Part shown: positions 17,105 through 26,677 of the stretch, piece after piece | Layout: every line of letters starts with the position of its first letter | Position numbering within the stretch: position 1 is the first letter of the stretch | Program-made: the position numbers and the translations under genes | Source: Alphaproteobacteria bacterium | GTDB lineage: Bacteria > Pseudomonadota > Alphaproteobacteria > Rhizobiales > Rhizobiaceae | Assembly (NCBI GenBank): GCA_016861165.1 | Contig: BOKV01000006.1 | Span: 1-64,000 of the forward strand | Reading direction: 5' to 3' | DNA: 64,000 bases | The notes under the pieces: model-generated | Seen by the model: only the letters and a program-made list of their open reading frames with translations | Told to the model about the DNA's origin: nothing | The model's database searches: none

Positions 17105-19078
17105 ATGGGGGAACAGCATTCGGCCATTGCCGGCGGGCCGCCGGCGACCAGTGCCGGCGAGGTCGATCGGCCTGCTGCGACCGGCTTGCGGCCGCCCCCG
17201 CGCAGATGGGCCGCCTCCGGCGCGGCGCGCCTGGCGCTGCGGCGGCAACTGCCGGCCGACGTGGCCTTCCTCGCCGCCGACGGCTTCCCCCGGACGTGGC
17301 TTGACGAGGCCGCCGACGTCGCGCTCGCCAAGGGCCAGGCGGCAAGCGAGGTGCTCATCCACCGCGGCCGGATCAGCCGCGATGAATACGAGCGCCGCCT
17401 GGCCCATCATGTCGGCGCCGCCTGGCAGCCGGATGGGCCCGTTCCGTCCGGCCTTGACCCGATCGCGCTCGACGACACCAACGCGCTGCGCGTGCCGGGC
17501 GCCATCGAACACGGCGCGGCCGGGCCGCGCCTGTTCGTTTCGCCCGAGGCGAGCGGCTATGAGCGCGTCGCGACCATGGCGCGGCGCAGCCCCGGCATGT
17601 TCGCCCGCGCCGTCTTCACGGGCCGTCAGGCGCTGCGCGGCAGCCTGTTTGAACGTGCCGCCCGCGGCCTGGTGGTACGGGCTGTCGGGCGGCTTGCCGA
17701 GGAGATGCCGGCCTTCTCGGCGTTGCGCCGGCTCACCGCCGCGCAGGCCGTCGTCCTGACCGGCGTTGGCGCCGTGCTTCTCGTCGGGTTGTGGATTGAG
17801 CCGCGCGCCGTCGGCGCCGCGCTGGCCGTTGCCCTCGGCCTGTTCTATCTGGCGATCGTGCTGCTGCGCGGCATGCTGATGCTGAGGCTCGATGATGTCG
17901 TGCGGCGCCCGTCCGATCGCTACCGCCCGCGCCCGGCCGCGCCCGAGGACTTCCCGGTCTATTCGATCGTCGTGGCGCTCTATCGCGAGGCGGGGCAGGT
18001 GCCCGACCTGGTCCGCGCGCTCGACCGGCTCGACTGGCCGGCGACCCGCCGCGAAGTGCTGCTCGTCTGCGAGGCGGACGATCCGGACACCATCGGGGCG
18101 ATCGTCCGCACCGGACTGCCGCAGGGGTTCGAGCTCGTCCTCTGCCCGCCGGCGCTGCCGCGCACCAAGCCCAAGGCGCTGCAGTTCGCGCTGCCGCTCT
18201 GTTCGGGCGCGTTTACCGTGATCTACGACGCGGAGGACCGTCCCGACCCGCTGCAACTGCGCGAGGCCTGGGACCGGATGCGCGCCGAAGGCCCGGCGAT
18301 GGCCTGCCTGCAGGCGCCGCTGCTCATCCACAATGGCCGCCAGACTTGGCTGACGCGGCTGTTCGCCATCGAATACCTTACGCAGTTCTGCGGCGTGCTT
18401 CCGGCATTGGAGAGCCATGGCGCTGCCCTGCCGCTCGGCGGCACGTCGAACCATTTCCGCACCGACATGCTGCGCGCCGCGGGCGGATGGGACCCCCACA
18501 ACGTCACCGAGGACGCCGATCTTGGCATCCGGCTTGCCCGGCTCGGCTTTCGCTGCGGCACGATCGGCCGGCCGACCTGGGAGGAAGCGCCGCCGATCCT
18601 GTCGGTCTGGCTGAAGCAGCGCACGCGCTGGCTGAAGGGCTGGTTGCAGACCGTGCTGGTCCATTCGCGCCGGCCGCTGGTGACCGCCCGCAAATTGGGG
18701 CCGCGCTCGGCCCTGTTCTTTCACCTGATGACAACCTCGATCATCGTGTCGATGCTGATCCATCCGTTCTTCCTGGTCCATGTCGGCTGGGAGCTGACGA
18801 TGGTGGCGGCTGGCCACGGGATCGCCAACCCGTTGCTGTTCGGCCTCTCGCTGTTCAACCTGGTCGGCGGCTACACGACCTATGCGTTCATGGCCTATGG
18901 CGTCATCCGGCTGGCCGGATCGGCCGTCTCGCCGCTATGGCTCGTGACCCTGCCGGCCTATTGGCTGCTGATTTCGCTAGCCGGCTGGCGGGCGCTGGCG
19001 CAGTTCGCGACCGACCCGTTCCGCTGGGAAAAGACGCCGCACGGGCTGGCAAAACCGCGGGAAACTGCCAATATCTAG
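17105..19078 (+). CDS. Membrane glycosyltransferase, GT2 (cellulose-synthase-like)
   Basis: A 657-residue inner-membrane processive-type glycosyltransferase. Residues 50-150 resemble the GspE/MshE N-terminal domain (ADGFPRTWLDEAADVALAKG). Two membrane helices follow near residues 215-265, then the GT2 domain with VIYDAEDRPDP (DxD-like), NVTEDADLGIRL (TED) and KQRTRW (QxxRW). The C-terminus has three or four more membrane helices. The combination matches rhizobial exopolysaccharide glycosyltransferases of the XagB type. The polysaccharide made is unknown. The ATG at 17105 lies right after a G-run that may serve as ribosome site. A strong hairpin follows the gene at 19079. Confidence 0.85.
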   Translation: MGEQHSAIAGGPPATSAGEVDRPAATGLRPPPRRWAASGAARLALRRQLPADVAFLAADGFPRTWLDEAADVALAKGQAASEVLIHRGRISRDEYERRLAHHVGAAWQPDGPVPSGLDPIALDDTNALRVPGAIEHGAAGPRLFVSPEASGYERVATMARRSPGMFARAVFTGRQALRGSLFERAARGLVVRAVGRLAEEMPAFSALRRLTAAQAVVLTGVGAVLLVGLWIEPRAVGAALAVALGLFYLAIVLLRGMLMLRLDDVVRRPSDRYRPRPAAPEDFPVYSIVVALYREAGQVPDLVRALDRLDWPATRREVLLVCEADDPDTIGAIVRTGLPQGFELVLCPPALPRTKPKALQFALPLCSGAFTVIYDAEDRPDPLQLREAWDRMRAEGPAMACLQAPLLIHNGRQTWLTRLFAIEYLTQFCGVLPALESHGAALPLGGTSNHFRTDMLRAAGGWDPHNVTEDADLGIRLARLGFRCGTIGRPTWEEAPPILSVWLKQRTRWLKGWLQTVLVHSRRPLVTARKLGPRSALFFHLMTTSIIVSMLIHPFFLVHVGWELTMVAAGHGIANPLLFGLSLFNLVGGYTTYAFMAYGVIRLAGSAVSPLWLVTLPAYWLLISLAGWRALAQFATDPFRWEKTPHGLAKPRETANI

Positions 19079-19111
19079 GCCGAGGCCGTCATCGGGGCTG
19101 ACGGCCTCGGC
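19079..19111 (+). terminator. Terminator-like hairpin after the glycosyltransferase gene
   Basis: A perfect 13-bp stem (GCCGAGGCCGTCA paired with TGACGGCCTCGGC) with a 7-nt loop begins one base after the stop codon of the glycosyltransferase gene. There is no T-tract behind it, so it may act as a stabilising or Rho-assisted terminator rather than a classical one. Confidence 0.6.
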
Positions 19112-19155
19112 TCGCGCTTGCGGCGGCGCGCCAACAACACTTGCGGGAGGTTCCC

Positions 19156-19905
19156 TTGCACTGCGCGACGACAGCGACCGAACCCACGATTTCCGCCCCG
19201 GCCGCCCCGGCCTCCAGTGTCCTGCTGGCGACGCTTCTCGCCGGCCTGCTCGGCTGGGCCTTACCGGCGGCGCCCGCCCAGGCCGGCAATTGCGGCGCGG
19301 ACCCCGCGCCCAGCGTCGACTGGAGCGACTGTCGCAAGCGCAACCTGATCCTGGCGGGCAGCAATCTCGCCGGCGCCAATCTCAGCGGCGCCGACTTCAC
19401 GTCGACGGATCTGCGCAATTCCGGCCTCGACGGCGTCGACCTGCAGAAGGCCAACCTGCTGCGCTCGATGATGGACAATTCGAAGGCCGCCGGCGCCAAC
19501 TTCGAAAAGGCGATCGGCTTTCGTACCTCCTTCGCCAACACCGATCTGACCTCGGCGCGCTTCGCCAAGTCGGAGATGCAGCGCGCCGACTTCCGCGGCG
19601 CGACGCTGACCAATGTCGATTTCGAGAAGTCGGAACTAGGCCGCGCCGACTTCTCCGACGCCGACATCAACGGCACCAATTTCCGTTTCGCCAATCTCGC
19701 CCGCGCCGACCTGCGCAGCGCCCGTTTCGAGACGCCGATCGACTTCACCGGCGCCTTCTTCTATCTGACCCGCATCGAGGGGGTCGATCTCAGCGCGGCC
19801 GTCGGCCTCGCCCAGTGGCAGGTCGACATGGCCTGCGGCGATCACGAGACGAAGCTGCCGGGTGGCCTCCAGGGCTCCACCGGCTGGCCGTGCGTCGAGG
19901 AATAG
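19156..19905 (+). CDS. Secreted pentapeptide-repeat protein
   Basis: A 249-residue protein with a signal peptide ending near APAQA, followed by runs of A(D/N)LxX pentapeptides: GANLSGADFT, GVDLQKANLL, RADFRGATLT, RADFSDADINGTNF, RADLRSARF. These would build a right-handed four-sided beta helix in the periplasm or outside. The C-terminal 40 residues hold a Cys pair and the AQWQVDMACGD segment. The TTG at 19156 is chosen over the TTG at 19141 because GGGAGG at 19145-19150 fits it. No function can be read from the repeats alone. Confidence 0.85.
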   Translation: MHCATTATEPTISAPAAPASSVLLATLLAGLLGWALPAAPAQAGNCGADPAPSVDWSDCRKRNLILAGSNLAGANLSGADFTSTDLRNSGLDGVDLQKANLLRSMMDNSKAAGANFEKAIGFRTSFANTDLTSARFAKSEMQRADFRGATLTNVDFEKSELGRADFSDADINGTNFRFANLARADLRSARFETPIDFTGAFFYLTRIEGVDLSAAVGLAQWQVDMACGDHETKLPGGLQGSTGWPCVEE

Positions 19906-19922
19906 GCGACCGCGCCTCCGCC

Positions 19923-21017
19923 TCAACGGAAATGCTTTGACAGTTTCAGGCCCTGGGCCTGGTAGTTGGAGCCGAGGCCGGCGCCGTAGAGCCGGTCCGG
20001 GCGCCTGGCCATGCGCTCGTAGACGAGGCGGCCGACGATCTGGCCGTGCTCGAGGATGAAGGGCACCTCGCGGCTGCGCACCTCGAGCACGGCGCGCGAG
20101 CCGGTGCCGCCGGCGCCGGCATAGCCGAAGCCCGGATCGAAGAAGCCCGCATAGTGGACGCGGAACTCGCCGACCAGCGGGTCGAACGGCACCATCTCGG
20201 CGGCGTGATCGGGCGGAACGTGCACCGCCTCGCGCGACACCAGGATGTAGAACTCGTTGGGATCGAGCACCAGGTCGTTGGTGCCGCGGTCGTGGATCGG
20301 CTCCCAGAAATCAAGGATGTCGCAGGCGCACTTGCGGTCGATGTCAATCACGCCGGTGTGGCGCTTGCCGCGATAGCCGACGAGGCCGTTGCCGTCGCCG
20401 ACGAGGTCTATCGAAACGCCCACGCCGCCGGCGTGGAAATAGGGATCGGCGCCGGCCACCAGCGTTTCGCGCCGGTGGAGCGCCGCGAGTTCGGCGTCGT
20501 CAAGGACGCTCCGCCCGCGCCGGAACCTGATCTGCGACAGGCGCGAGCCGGCACGGACCACGATCGGGAAGGTCGACGGGCTGATCTCCAGATAGAGCGG
20601 CCCTGCATAGCCGGCCGTGACCGTGTCGAATGCCTGGGCGTGATCGGCGATGACCCGCGTGAAGATGTCGAGCCGTCCGGTCGAGCTCTTGGGATTGGCC
20701 GACGCCTCGGTATCGGCCGGCAGCCGCAGGCTCTCCTGCAGCGGCACCAGATAGACGCAGCCGGTTTCGAGCACCGCGCCACTGGCCAGGTCGATTTCAT
20801 GCAGGGCGAGGCGGCCGAGCTTGGCGGCGACGGGATCGGCGCGACCGGGCAGGAACGAGGCCCTGAGCCGGTAGGCGCGTTCGCCCAGGCGCAGATCGAG
20901 GCTCGCCGGCTGGATCTGGTCGGGGTCGAGCGGGCTCGCCGAGCGGATGGCACCCGCTTCGAACAGGGTGGCAATGGCGCTGTCGGGAAGAATTCCGGCT
21001 CGTGACAAGGGGCCCAC
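19923..21017 (-). CDS. dcd: 2'-deoxycytidine 5'-triphosphate deaminase, double-domain form
   Basis: At 364 residues this is about twice the length of the usual bacterial dCTP deaminase, matching the alphaproteobacterial double-domain form. The N-terminal half has IQPASLDLRLGERAYRL and the C-terminal half has GFFDPGFGYAG, ILEHGQIVGRLVYERM and the tail SNYQAQGLKLSKHF, all dUTPase/Dcd fold landmarks. It supplies dUTP for thymidylate synthesis. The open frame extends to 21080; I chose the GTG at 21017 because homologous sequence begins at SRAGILPDSAIATL. The gene is convergent with the pentapeptide gene. Confidence 0.85.
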   Translation of the reverse strand: MGPLSRAGILPDSAIATLFEAGAIRSASPLDPDQIQPASLDLRLGERAYRLRASFLPGRADPVAAKLGRLALHEIDLASGAVLETGCVYLVPLQESLRLPADTEASANPKSSTGRLDIFTRVIADHAQAFDTVTAGYAGPLYLEISPSTFPIVVRAGSRLSQIRFRRGRSVLDDAELAALHRRETLVAGADPYFHAGGVGVSIDLVGDGNGLVGYRGKRHTGVIDIDRKCACDILDFWEPIHDRGTNDLVLDPNEFYILVSREAVHVPPDHAAEMVPFDPLVGEFRVHYAGFFDPGFGYAGAGGTGSRAVLEVRSREVPFILEHGQIVGRLVYERMARRPDRLYGAGLGSNYQAQGLKLSKHFR

Positions 21018-21194
21018 CGCTTTGGCAATGGCGCCAGCAATAGCGTACCGCGCAACCGCGCGAAATGGCGGAGCGCGCAATCCCCGCGCGATCCTGTGAA
21101 TCCATGGGTGGTTCGCGACGCGAGGCGCCCCATGGCCGGTCGCGTGCCTGCGAGGGGCGGTTGTGATCGCGACGGCACGGCGCCATAGTCGGCC

Positions 21195-22061
21195 ATGGCC
21201 CTCGACACCTCGCCTTCACCCGACCCGTCCGCCGAAATCGCTTCGCTCGATCCCGCGATCGACTATGAGCGCATCGCTTTCCTGATCGCCAACCAGCTCT
21301 TCCCCCTGACCGTCGAGAAGGCGCTCGAATACGCGCTGTTCAAGAGCTATGCGGTGCCGGCGATCTCGCGCCTGCTGGTGGCGACCGGCGAATTCAGCGA
21401 GCGCGCCCAGAAGCGCTATGACGATACCGTGCTGCTGCTGGCGGCGATCGGCGAGCACGGCTACGACCACGGTGACGCCCGGACCGCGCTCGGGCGCATC
21501 AACGCCATGCACGGGCGCTTCCGCATCCGCAACGAGGACTTCCTCTACACGCTGTCGACCTTCGTCTTCGAGCCGATGCGGGCGCTCGAGCTCTACGGGC
21601 CGCGGCCGATGACGGCAAACGAGCGCGCCGGCTGGTTCAGCGCCTATCGCAGGCTGGGCGCCGAGATGGGCATCGCCGGCCTGCCCGACGATCTCGACGG
21701 CTTCCGCGCCTGGCGCGATGCGTTCGAACGGCGTGAAATCCGCTTCGCGCCAAGCAACCGCGTGGTCGCCGACGCCACGGTCAAGGTGCTGCTCGACATG
21801 CTGAAAGTGCCCCGTCCGCTGCGCGGGCTGGCGCTGGCGGCGCTGGTGGCGCTGATGGAGCCGCATGTCGCCTCCGCATTCGGCTATGAACGGCCGCACC
21901 GGGCTGTCCACGCCATGGTCGGTGGCGCCATGGCGCTGCGCCGCGTCATCGCCGCCCGGCTGCCCGACCGCAAGACGCTTCGCCTGCAGAGCCGACGCAG
22001 GCTGCCGACCTATCCCGGCGGCCACACGATAGCCGAACTCGGCACCTTCGCGCGGCGTTGA
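21195..22061 (+). CDS. MpaB/Lcp-like oxygenase family protein (DUF2236)
   Basis: A 288-residue, helix-rich protein of the DUF2236 family that includes fungal MpaB and rubber oxygenase. The conserved block INAMHGRFRIRNEDFLYTLS and the FVFEPMRALELYGPRPMTANER segment are present; in the family, conserved His and Arg residues hold a b-type haem. The substrate is unknown. It starts at ATG 21195 and ends 3 bp from the convergent folD. No signal peptide was seen. Confidence 0.75.
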   Translation: MALDTSPSPDPSAEIASLDPAIDYERIAFLIANQLFPLTVEKALEYALFKSYAVPAISRLLVATGEFSERAQKRYDDTVLLLAAIGEHGYDHGDARTALGRINAMHGRFRIRNEDFLYTLSTFVFEPMRALELYGPRPMTANERAGWFSAYRRLGAEMGIAGLPDDLDGFRAWRDAFERREIRFAPSNRVVADATVKVLLDMLKVPRPLRGLALAALVALMEPHVASAFGYERPHRAVHAMVGGAMALRRVIAARLPDRKTLRLQSRRRLPTYPGGHTIAELGTFARR

Positions 22062-22064
22062 AAC

Positions 22065-22970
22065 TCAGTATCGCGGCGCCGAGACGCCCGCCGCCCGGCA
22101 GGCGCTGGCCAGCGTGTTGGCCATCAGCATGGCGACCGTCATCAGGCCGACGCCGCCCGGCACCGGCGTGATCGCGCCGGCGATTTCGGCGCATTCGTCG
22201 AAGGCCACGTCGCCGACGATGCGGCTCTTGCCCTCGCCCAGTTCCGGCGCTGGCACCCGGTTGATGCCGACATCGATGACGCAGGCGCCGGGCTTGATCC
22301 AGTCGCGCCTGACCATCTGCGGCCGGCCGACGGCGGCGACGAGGATGTCGGCGGAGCGCGCCAGCGCCGGCAGGTCGCGCGTGCGCGAGTGGGCGATGGT
22401 GACGGTGGCGTTGGCCGCCAGCAGCAGGTTGGCCATCGGCTTGCCGACGATGTTGGAGCGGCCGATGACGACGGCGTTGAGGCCGGAATAGTCGGTCTTG
22501 GCAAGGGCGCGCCGCAACAGCACCATGGAGCCCGCCGGCGTGCACGGCACGAAGGCGGTGTCGGTCTGGCCGGTGGCGAGCTTGCCGACATTGACGAACG
22601 AGAAACCGTCGACATCCTTGTGCGGCGCGATCGCCTGGATGACCTCGCCCTCGTCGATGTGGCCGGGCAGCGGCAGTTGCACGAGGATGGCATGGATGGC
22701 ATCGTCGCCGTTGAGCTCGCCGACGAGCCTCAGCAGGTCGGCCTGCGCGGTGTCGGCGCCAAGCCGGTGGGTGACCGACCTGAAGCCGCACTCCTCGGCG
22801 CGCCGACCCTTCGAACGCACATAGGCCTGGCTGGCCGGGTCCTCGCCGACGATGATGACGGCAATGCCGGGGGTGATGCCGGTCGTCCTGATCAGTTCCG
22901 CAGTCGCTGTCTTGACCGTGTCGAGGACCTGCGCCGCCGCCTCCTTGCCGTCGATCACCATTGCCGCCAT
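22065..22970 (-). CDS. folD: Bifunctional methylenetetrahydrofolate dehydrogenase/cyclohydrolase
   Basis: A 301-residue FolD that interconverts 5,10-methylene- and 10-formyl-tetrahydrofolate in the cytosol. Family landmarks are [20 protein letters not shown] with the catalytic lysine, [23 protein letters not shown] and [16 protein letters not shown] (NADP-binding loop), and [15 protein letters not shown]. Length and order are standard. The gene is single, convergent with the MpaB-like gene, and begins at ATG 22970. Confidence 0.95.
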   Translation of the reverse strand: MAAMVIDGKEAAAQVLDTVKTATAELIRTTGITPGIAVIIVGEDPASQAYVRSKGRRAEECGFRSVTHRLGADTAQADLLRLVGELNGDDAIHAILVQLPLPGHIDEGEVIQAIAPHKDVDGFSFVNVGKLATGQTDTAFVPCTPAGSMVLLRRALAKTDYSGLNAVVIGRSNIVGKPMANLLLAANATVTIAHSRTRDLPALARSADILVAAVGRPQMVRRDWIKPGACVIDVGINRVPAPELGEGKSRIVGDVAFDECAEIAGAITPVPGGVGLMTVAMLMANTLASACRAAGVSAPRY

Positions 22971-23081
22971 GCCGCCCTCCGTTCCGTGCCAGCCCCGGTC
23001 AAAGCCGGATAGTGCACAAACGGCGCTGTATACAAGCCGGAAACGACAGGGCGCGTGCTGTTTGCGCCGGGAAGCCGTGCT

Positions 23082-23273
23082 TCACGGCCGCCGGGCGGCG
23101 CGCATCGCCTGGCGCAGCACCTCGCGGTCGCCGATGTGGTTGGCGAGCAGCAGGATGAGGCGGGCGTTGAGCGCGTCGCTCTCCTGCCTGGCGAGGCCCT
23201 CGTGCAGGCCGATCAACTCGGCATAGAAGTCGTCGGGACGGTCGATGTTGGGCTGCGTGATCAGTTCGGGCAT
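23082..23273 (-). CDS. DUF2783 small protein
   Basis: A 63-residue helical protein (MPELITQPN...DDFYAELIGLHEGL...LILLLANHIGD). It matches the small DUF2783 proteins that accompany FAD monooxygenases in alpha- and betaproteobacteria. The start at 23273 has AGGGGAG upstream and is 13 bp after the monooxygenase stop. It is probably the last gene of the catabolic operon. Its biochemical role is not known; a possible helper of the monooxygenase is only an inference. Confidence 0.8.
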   Translation of the reverse strand: MPELITQPNIDRPDDFYAELIGLHEGLARQESDALNARLILLLANHIGDREVLRQAMRAARRP

Positions 23274-23286
23274 GGTGGCTCCCCTT

Positions 23287-24897
23287 TCATTGGCGCGCCG
23301 TGGCCCGGGCCACCGCTGCGCGCACTTCTGCCTCGTCGAACTGCCGCCAGCGCGCGGCGACGTGCTGGTCGGGGCGCACCAGATAGACAGCGCCGTCCGC
23401 CGGGCCGAGATAGCGCTCGGCAAGCGCCCGGCTTGGATCGTCGGCGGCGCTGAGCGCCACCCGTTCGACGCCGATGCCGTCGCAGTCGAGCCGGTCGGGC
23501 GCCGGCGTGTCGATGGTGACGAGCTGGAAGCCGCCGCCGAGCCGGTCGATGAGCCAGTCCTCGCCGAGCGGCGCGTCGGCGGCTGGTGCGCCCGGGCGGG
23601 TGCGCGCGGGCAGGCCGTCGGCGTCGGCGCCGTTGAGCGGCGAACCGTCATGGGTGCAAGGCAGCGACAGCCGACCGGAATTGACCAGCGGCCGGGCGAA
23701 GGCGCGGTGCTCGGCGAGTTCCAGCACGGCGTCGCGGAACAGGCGGCTCACCGCCGACTTCGGCGTGATGAAGTCGGTCGAGCGGGTCGAATTGAGGATG
23801 TTCTCGTCGGCGGCCTGGATACGCTCGAAGTCGTAGCTGTCGATGAGCGCCCCGGGCGCCTTGCCGTCGATCACCAGCCGCAGCTTCCAGCCGAGGTTGT
23901 CGGCGTCCTGGATGCCGGAATTGGCGCCACGCGCGCCGAAAGGCGAGACCTGATGGGCGGCGTCGCCGGCAAACAGGATGCGGCCATGGCGGAACCTCGC
24001 CATGCGCCGGCACTGGAAGGTGTAGATCGACACCCATTCCAGTTCAAACTCGGCCTTCTCGCCAAGAAACGCCCTGAGGCGGCGGATGACGTTCTCGGGC
24101 TTGCGCTCCTCGGCCTTGTCGATGTCGCGGCCAAGCTGGAAATCGACGCGCCACACATTGTCGGGCTGGCGGTGCAGCAGCGCCGACTGGCCACGGTTGA
24201 AGGGCGGGTCGAACCAGAACCTCCTTTCGCTCGGCAAGTCGGCCGCCATGACGATGTCGGCAATGAGGAAATTGTCCTCGAAGGTGCGGCCGAGGAATTC
24301 GAGCCCCAGCATGGTGCGGATCGGCGAATTGGCGCCGTCGCAGGCAATGAGCCAGTCGGCCTCGATGCGGTAGGGGCCGTCCGGCGTATCGATCGTGACC
24401 GAGACATGGTCGTCGCGGGCGTCGATGGCGAAGACGCGGTTGGCGCCGCGCAGGTCGATCGGGCGGCCCTCGGCCTGCAGCGCGCGAATGCGCTCAACCA
24501 GGAACGCCTCGAAACGATATTGCTGCAGGTTGATGAAGGCCGGCCGCCGGTGGCCGCCTTCGGGCAGCAGGTCGAAGGCATAGACCTGGCGACGGTCGAG
24601 GAAGACCCGGCCGGCATGCCACTGGACGCCCTTGTCGACCATCGGCTCGCCACAGCCCAGCCGATCGAGTATCTCCAGCGTGCGCTTGGCGAAGCAGATG
24701 GCGCGCGAACCGGTGCTGACCCGGTCGTTTTCGTCGAGAAGCACCACCGGCACGCCGCCCAAGGCGAGGTCGATCGCCATCACCAGCCCGACCGGACCGG
24801 CGCCGACGATGACGACCGGATGGCGCACGGGTGCGCGCGCGTCCTGATCGGCCGAGCGCCGATAGGGATAGAGCGGCACTTCCCAGACTTGCGGCAT
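23287..24897 (-). CDS. FAD-dependent aromatic monooxygenase (MhpA/PheA type)
   Basis: A 536-residue flavoprotein hydroxylase. The Rossmann FAD motif is VIVGAGPVGLVMAIDLALGG near residues 28-47, the DG-type motif is LIACDGANSPIRTMLG near 180, and the second FAD motif is RILFAGDAAHQVSPFGARG near 298. A thioredoxin-like C-terminal domain (residues about 420-536) matches the phenol hydroxylase/MhpA subgroup. It would hydroxylate an aromatic or acyl-aromatic acid with NAD(P)H and O2. The neighbours (FAH-type hydrolase, AhpD-like, DUF2783) fit an aromatic ring-breakdown operon; the substrate is not known. Confidence 0.9.
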   Translation of the reverse strand: MPQVWEVPLYPYRRSADQDARAPVRHPVVIVGAGPVGLVMAIDLALGGVPVVLLDENDRVSTGSRAICFAKRTLEILDRLGCGEPMVDKGVQWHAGRVFLDRRQVYAFDLLPEGGHRRPAFINLQQYRFEAFLVERIRALQAEGRPIDLRGANRVFAIDARDDHVSVTIDTPDGPYRIEADWLIACDGANSPIRTMLGLEFLGRTFEDNFLIADIVMAADLPSERRFWFDPPFNRGQSALLHRQPDNVWRVDFQLGRDIDKAEERKPENVIRRLRAFLGEKAEFELEWVSIYTFQCRRMARFRHGRILFAGDAAHQVSPFGARGANSGIQDADNLGWKLRLVIDGKAPGALIDSYDFERIQAADENILNSTRSTDFITPKSAVSRLFRDAVLELAEHRAFARPLVNSGRLSLPCTHDGSPLNGADADGLPARTRPGAPAADAPLGEDWLIDRLGGGFQLVTIDTPAPDRLDCDGIGVERVALSAADDPSRALAERYLGPADGAVYLVRPDQHVAARWRQFDEAEVRAAVARATARQ

Positions 24898-25130
24898 CGT
24901 TCCCCCTCGCGACGTTCAGACGGACGGACCGCGCGCTGGCAGGCCACCGACAATGGCCCGCCCATGCCACGGCGCCGGCATGAGCTCAGCCCTGCAACCG
25001 CTCCCATGATCGCCGATCGCGTCCGCCCGCCCAGATGCGCGCGACCGGGGTGATCGGCGCGTCGATGACGGAACGCACCTTCGCGATCTCCCGGCCGGCC
25101 GGTCGTCTGGTGGTCTCGGCCAACGGCTTC

Positions 25131-25664
25131 TCATGGTTCATGCCTCAATGCGTAGGCGATCTCGACAGCGCCACCCGGCCAGACACGGCTGCCGGTCAGC
25201 TCCAGCCGGTGCAGCGGCCCGTCGGCGAAGAGCAGCGGACCCGAGCCGACGATCACCGGAATGACGAAGACCCGGATGTGGTCGAACATGCCTGCCTCCA
25301 GCGCGGCGCGCTGGGCAACGCCGCCGCCGAGGATCCACACATTGCGGTGGCCGGCGGCCTCGAGACGCGCCTTGAGCTCGGGATAGTCGGGCGGGACGGC
25401 GACGATGTCGTCGCGCTCCGCTTCGAGCGGGCGTCGGGTGACGACATAGGAGATGCGGCCGCCGTAGCTCCACTCGTGGTTGGCGACGATCCAGTCATAG
25501 GTCGCCCGGCCCATCACCAGCGCGTCGATGCCCGCATAGAAGGCGTCGTAGTCGGCCTTGGCCTCGTCCGGCATGCCATAGTCGAGCAGCCAGCCGATCT
25601 CGCCGTCGCCATCGGCGATGCGCCCGTCGAGGCTCATGGCGATATAGCCGACATAGCGGGTCAT
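25131..25664 (-). CDS. RibD C-terminal / dihydrofolate-reductase-like protein
   Basis: A 177-residue protein of the RibD reductase fold. It has YVGYIAMSLDGRIAD at the start, LVMGRATYDWI near residue 50, VWILGGGVAQRAAL near residue 115, and PVIVGSGPLLFADG near residue 140. These are NADPH-dependent reductases related to dihydrofolate reductase, usually of unknown substrate. The ATG at 25664 overlaps the stop of the FAH-type gene by 4 nt, so it is co-translated with it. The open frame running further upstream is a shadow of that gene. Confidence 0.88.
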   Translation of the reverse strand: MTRYVGYIAMSLDGRIADGDGEIGWLLDYGMPDEAKADYDAFYAGIDALVMGRATYDWIVANHEWSYGGRISYVVTRRPLEAERDDIVAVPPDYPELKARLEAAGHRNVWILGGGVAQRAALEAGMFDHIRVFVIPVIVGSGPLLFADGPLHRLELTGSRVWPGGAVEIAYALRHEP

Positions 25665-26677
25665 CGATCGGATTTCTCCACCTTCTGCTCGATGGCGCCG
25701 AAGATCGAGCGGCCTTGCCCGTCCCGCATCTCGATGCGCACCGTATCGCCGAAACGCAGGAACGGCGTCTTCGGCCCGCCGCTTGCCAGCGTCTCGATCA
25801 TGCGGATTTCGGCGATGCAGGAATAGCCGGCGCCGCCCGCCGCGACCGGCTTGCCCGGCCCGCCGTCCGCCCCCTTGTTGGACACGGTTCCCGAGCCGAT
25901 GATCGAGCCGGCACCGAGCCGCCGCGTCCTGGCGGCATGTGCGATCAGGCGGCCGAAATCGAAGGTCATGTCGACGCCGGCATTCGCGCGGCCGAACGGC
26001 CGGCCGTTGAGGTCGACATGGAGCGGCAGATGCACCTTGCCGCCGTCCCAGGCCGAACCCAGCTCGTCGGGGGTGACCGCCACCGGCGAGAAGGCCGACG
26101 CGGGCTTCGACTGGAAAAAGCCGAAGCCCTTGGCCAGTTCGCCCGGAATGAGCCCGCGCAGCGAGACGTCGTTGACCAGCATGACAGCCAGGATCGCCGC
26201 GCGCGCCTCCTCGTCGGAAACGCCCATGGCGACATCGCCGGTGATGACGGCGACCTCGCCCTCCATGTCGATGCCCCAGGCCTCGTCGGCCATGCGGATC
26301 GGCTCGCGGGGACCGAGAAAGGTATCGGAACCGCCCTGATAGATCAGCGGCTCGGTCCAGAAGCTTGCCGGCATCTCGGCGCCGCGCGCCCGACGCACCA
26401 GTTCGACGTGGTTGAGATAGGCCGAGCCGTCCGCCCACTGGTAGGCGCGCGGCAGGGGCGACAGCGCCTCGTGCTCGTGGAAGCGGCGGGCCGGTTGCGA
26501 CCCGGTCTCCAGCCCCTCGGCGATCTCGGCAAGGCGCGGCGACATGCGCGGCCAGTCGTCAAGCGCGGCCTGCAGGGTCGGCGCGACGTGACCGGCCTCG
26601 GCGCAGCGGGTCAGATCCCTCGACACGACGACGAGGCGGCCGTCACGCGTGCCGTCCTTGAGCGAGGCGAGCTTCAT
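25661..26677 (-). CDS. Fumarylacetoacetate hydrolase family protein
   Basis: A 338-residue FAH-family enzyme. The metal site residues lie in IDMEGEVAVITGDV (Glu-x-Glu type), with VMLVNDVSLRGL, SKPASAFSPVAVTPDELG and GSGTVSNKG marking the fold. Members hydrolyse C-C bonds of diketo acids or decarboxylate oxaloacetate-like compounds. With the monooxygenase downstream, ring-cleavage product hydrolysis is the natural guess. Both ends overlap neighbours by 4 nt (AhpD-like upstream, RibD-like downstream), which indicates a tight operon. Confidence 0.9.
   Translation of the reverse strand: MKLASLKDGTRDGRLVVVSRDLTRCAEAGHVAPTLQAALDDWPRMSPRLAEIAEGLETGSQPARRFHEHEALSPLPRAYQWADGSAYLNHVELVRRARGAEMPASFWTEPLIYQGGSDTFLGPREPIRMADEAWGIDMEGEVAVITGDVAMGVSDEEARAAILAVMLVNDVSLRGLIPGELAKGFGFFQSKPASAFSPVAVTPDELGSAWDGGKVHLPLHVDLNGRPFGRANAGVDMTFDFGRLIAHAARTRRLGAGSIIGSGTVSNKGADGGPGKPVAAGGAGYSCIAEIRMIETLASGGPKTPFLRFGDTVRIEMRDGQGRSIFGAIEQKVEKSDR

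Noticed and set aside
16805..18817. A 670-residue antisense frame over the glycosyltransferase
   Set aside because: Composition is Arg/Gly/Ala-rich as expected from a GC-rich shadow; the plus-strand gene carries the motifs.
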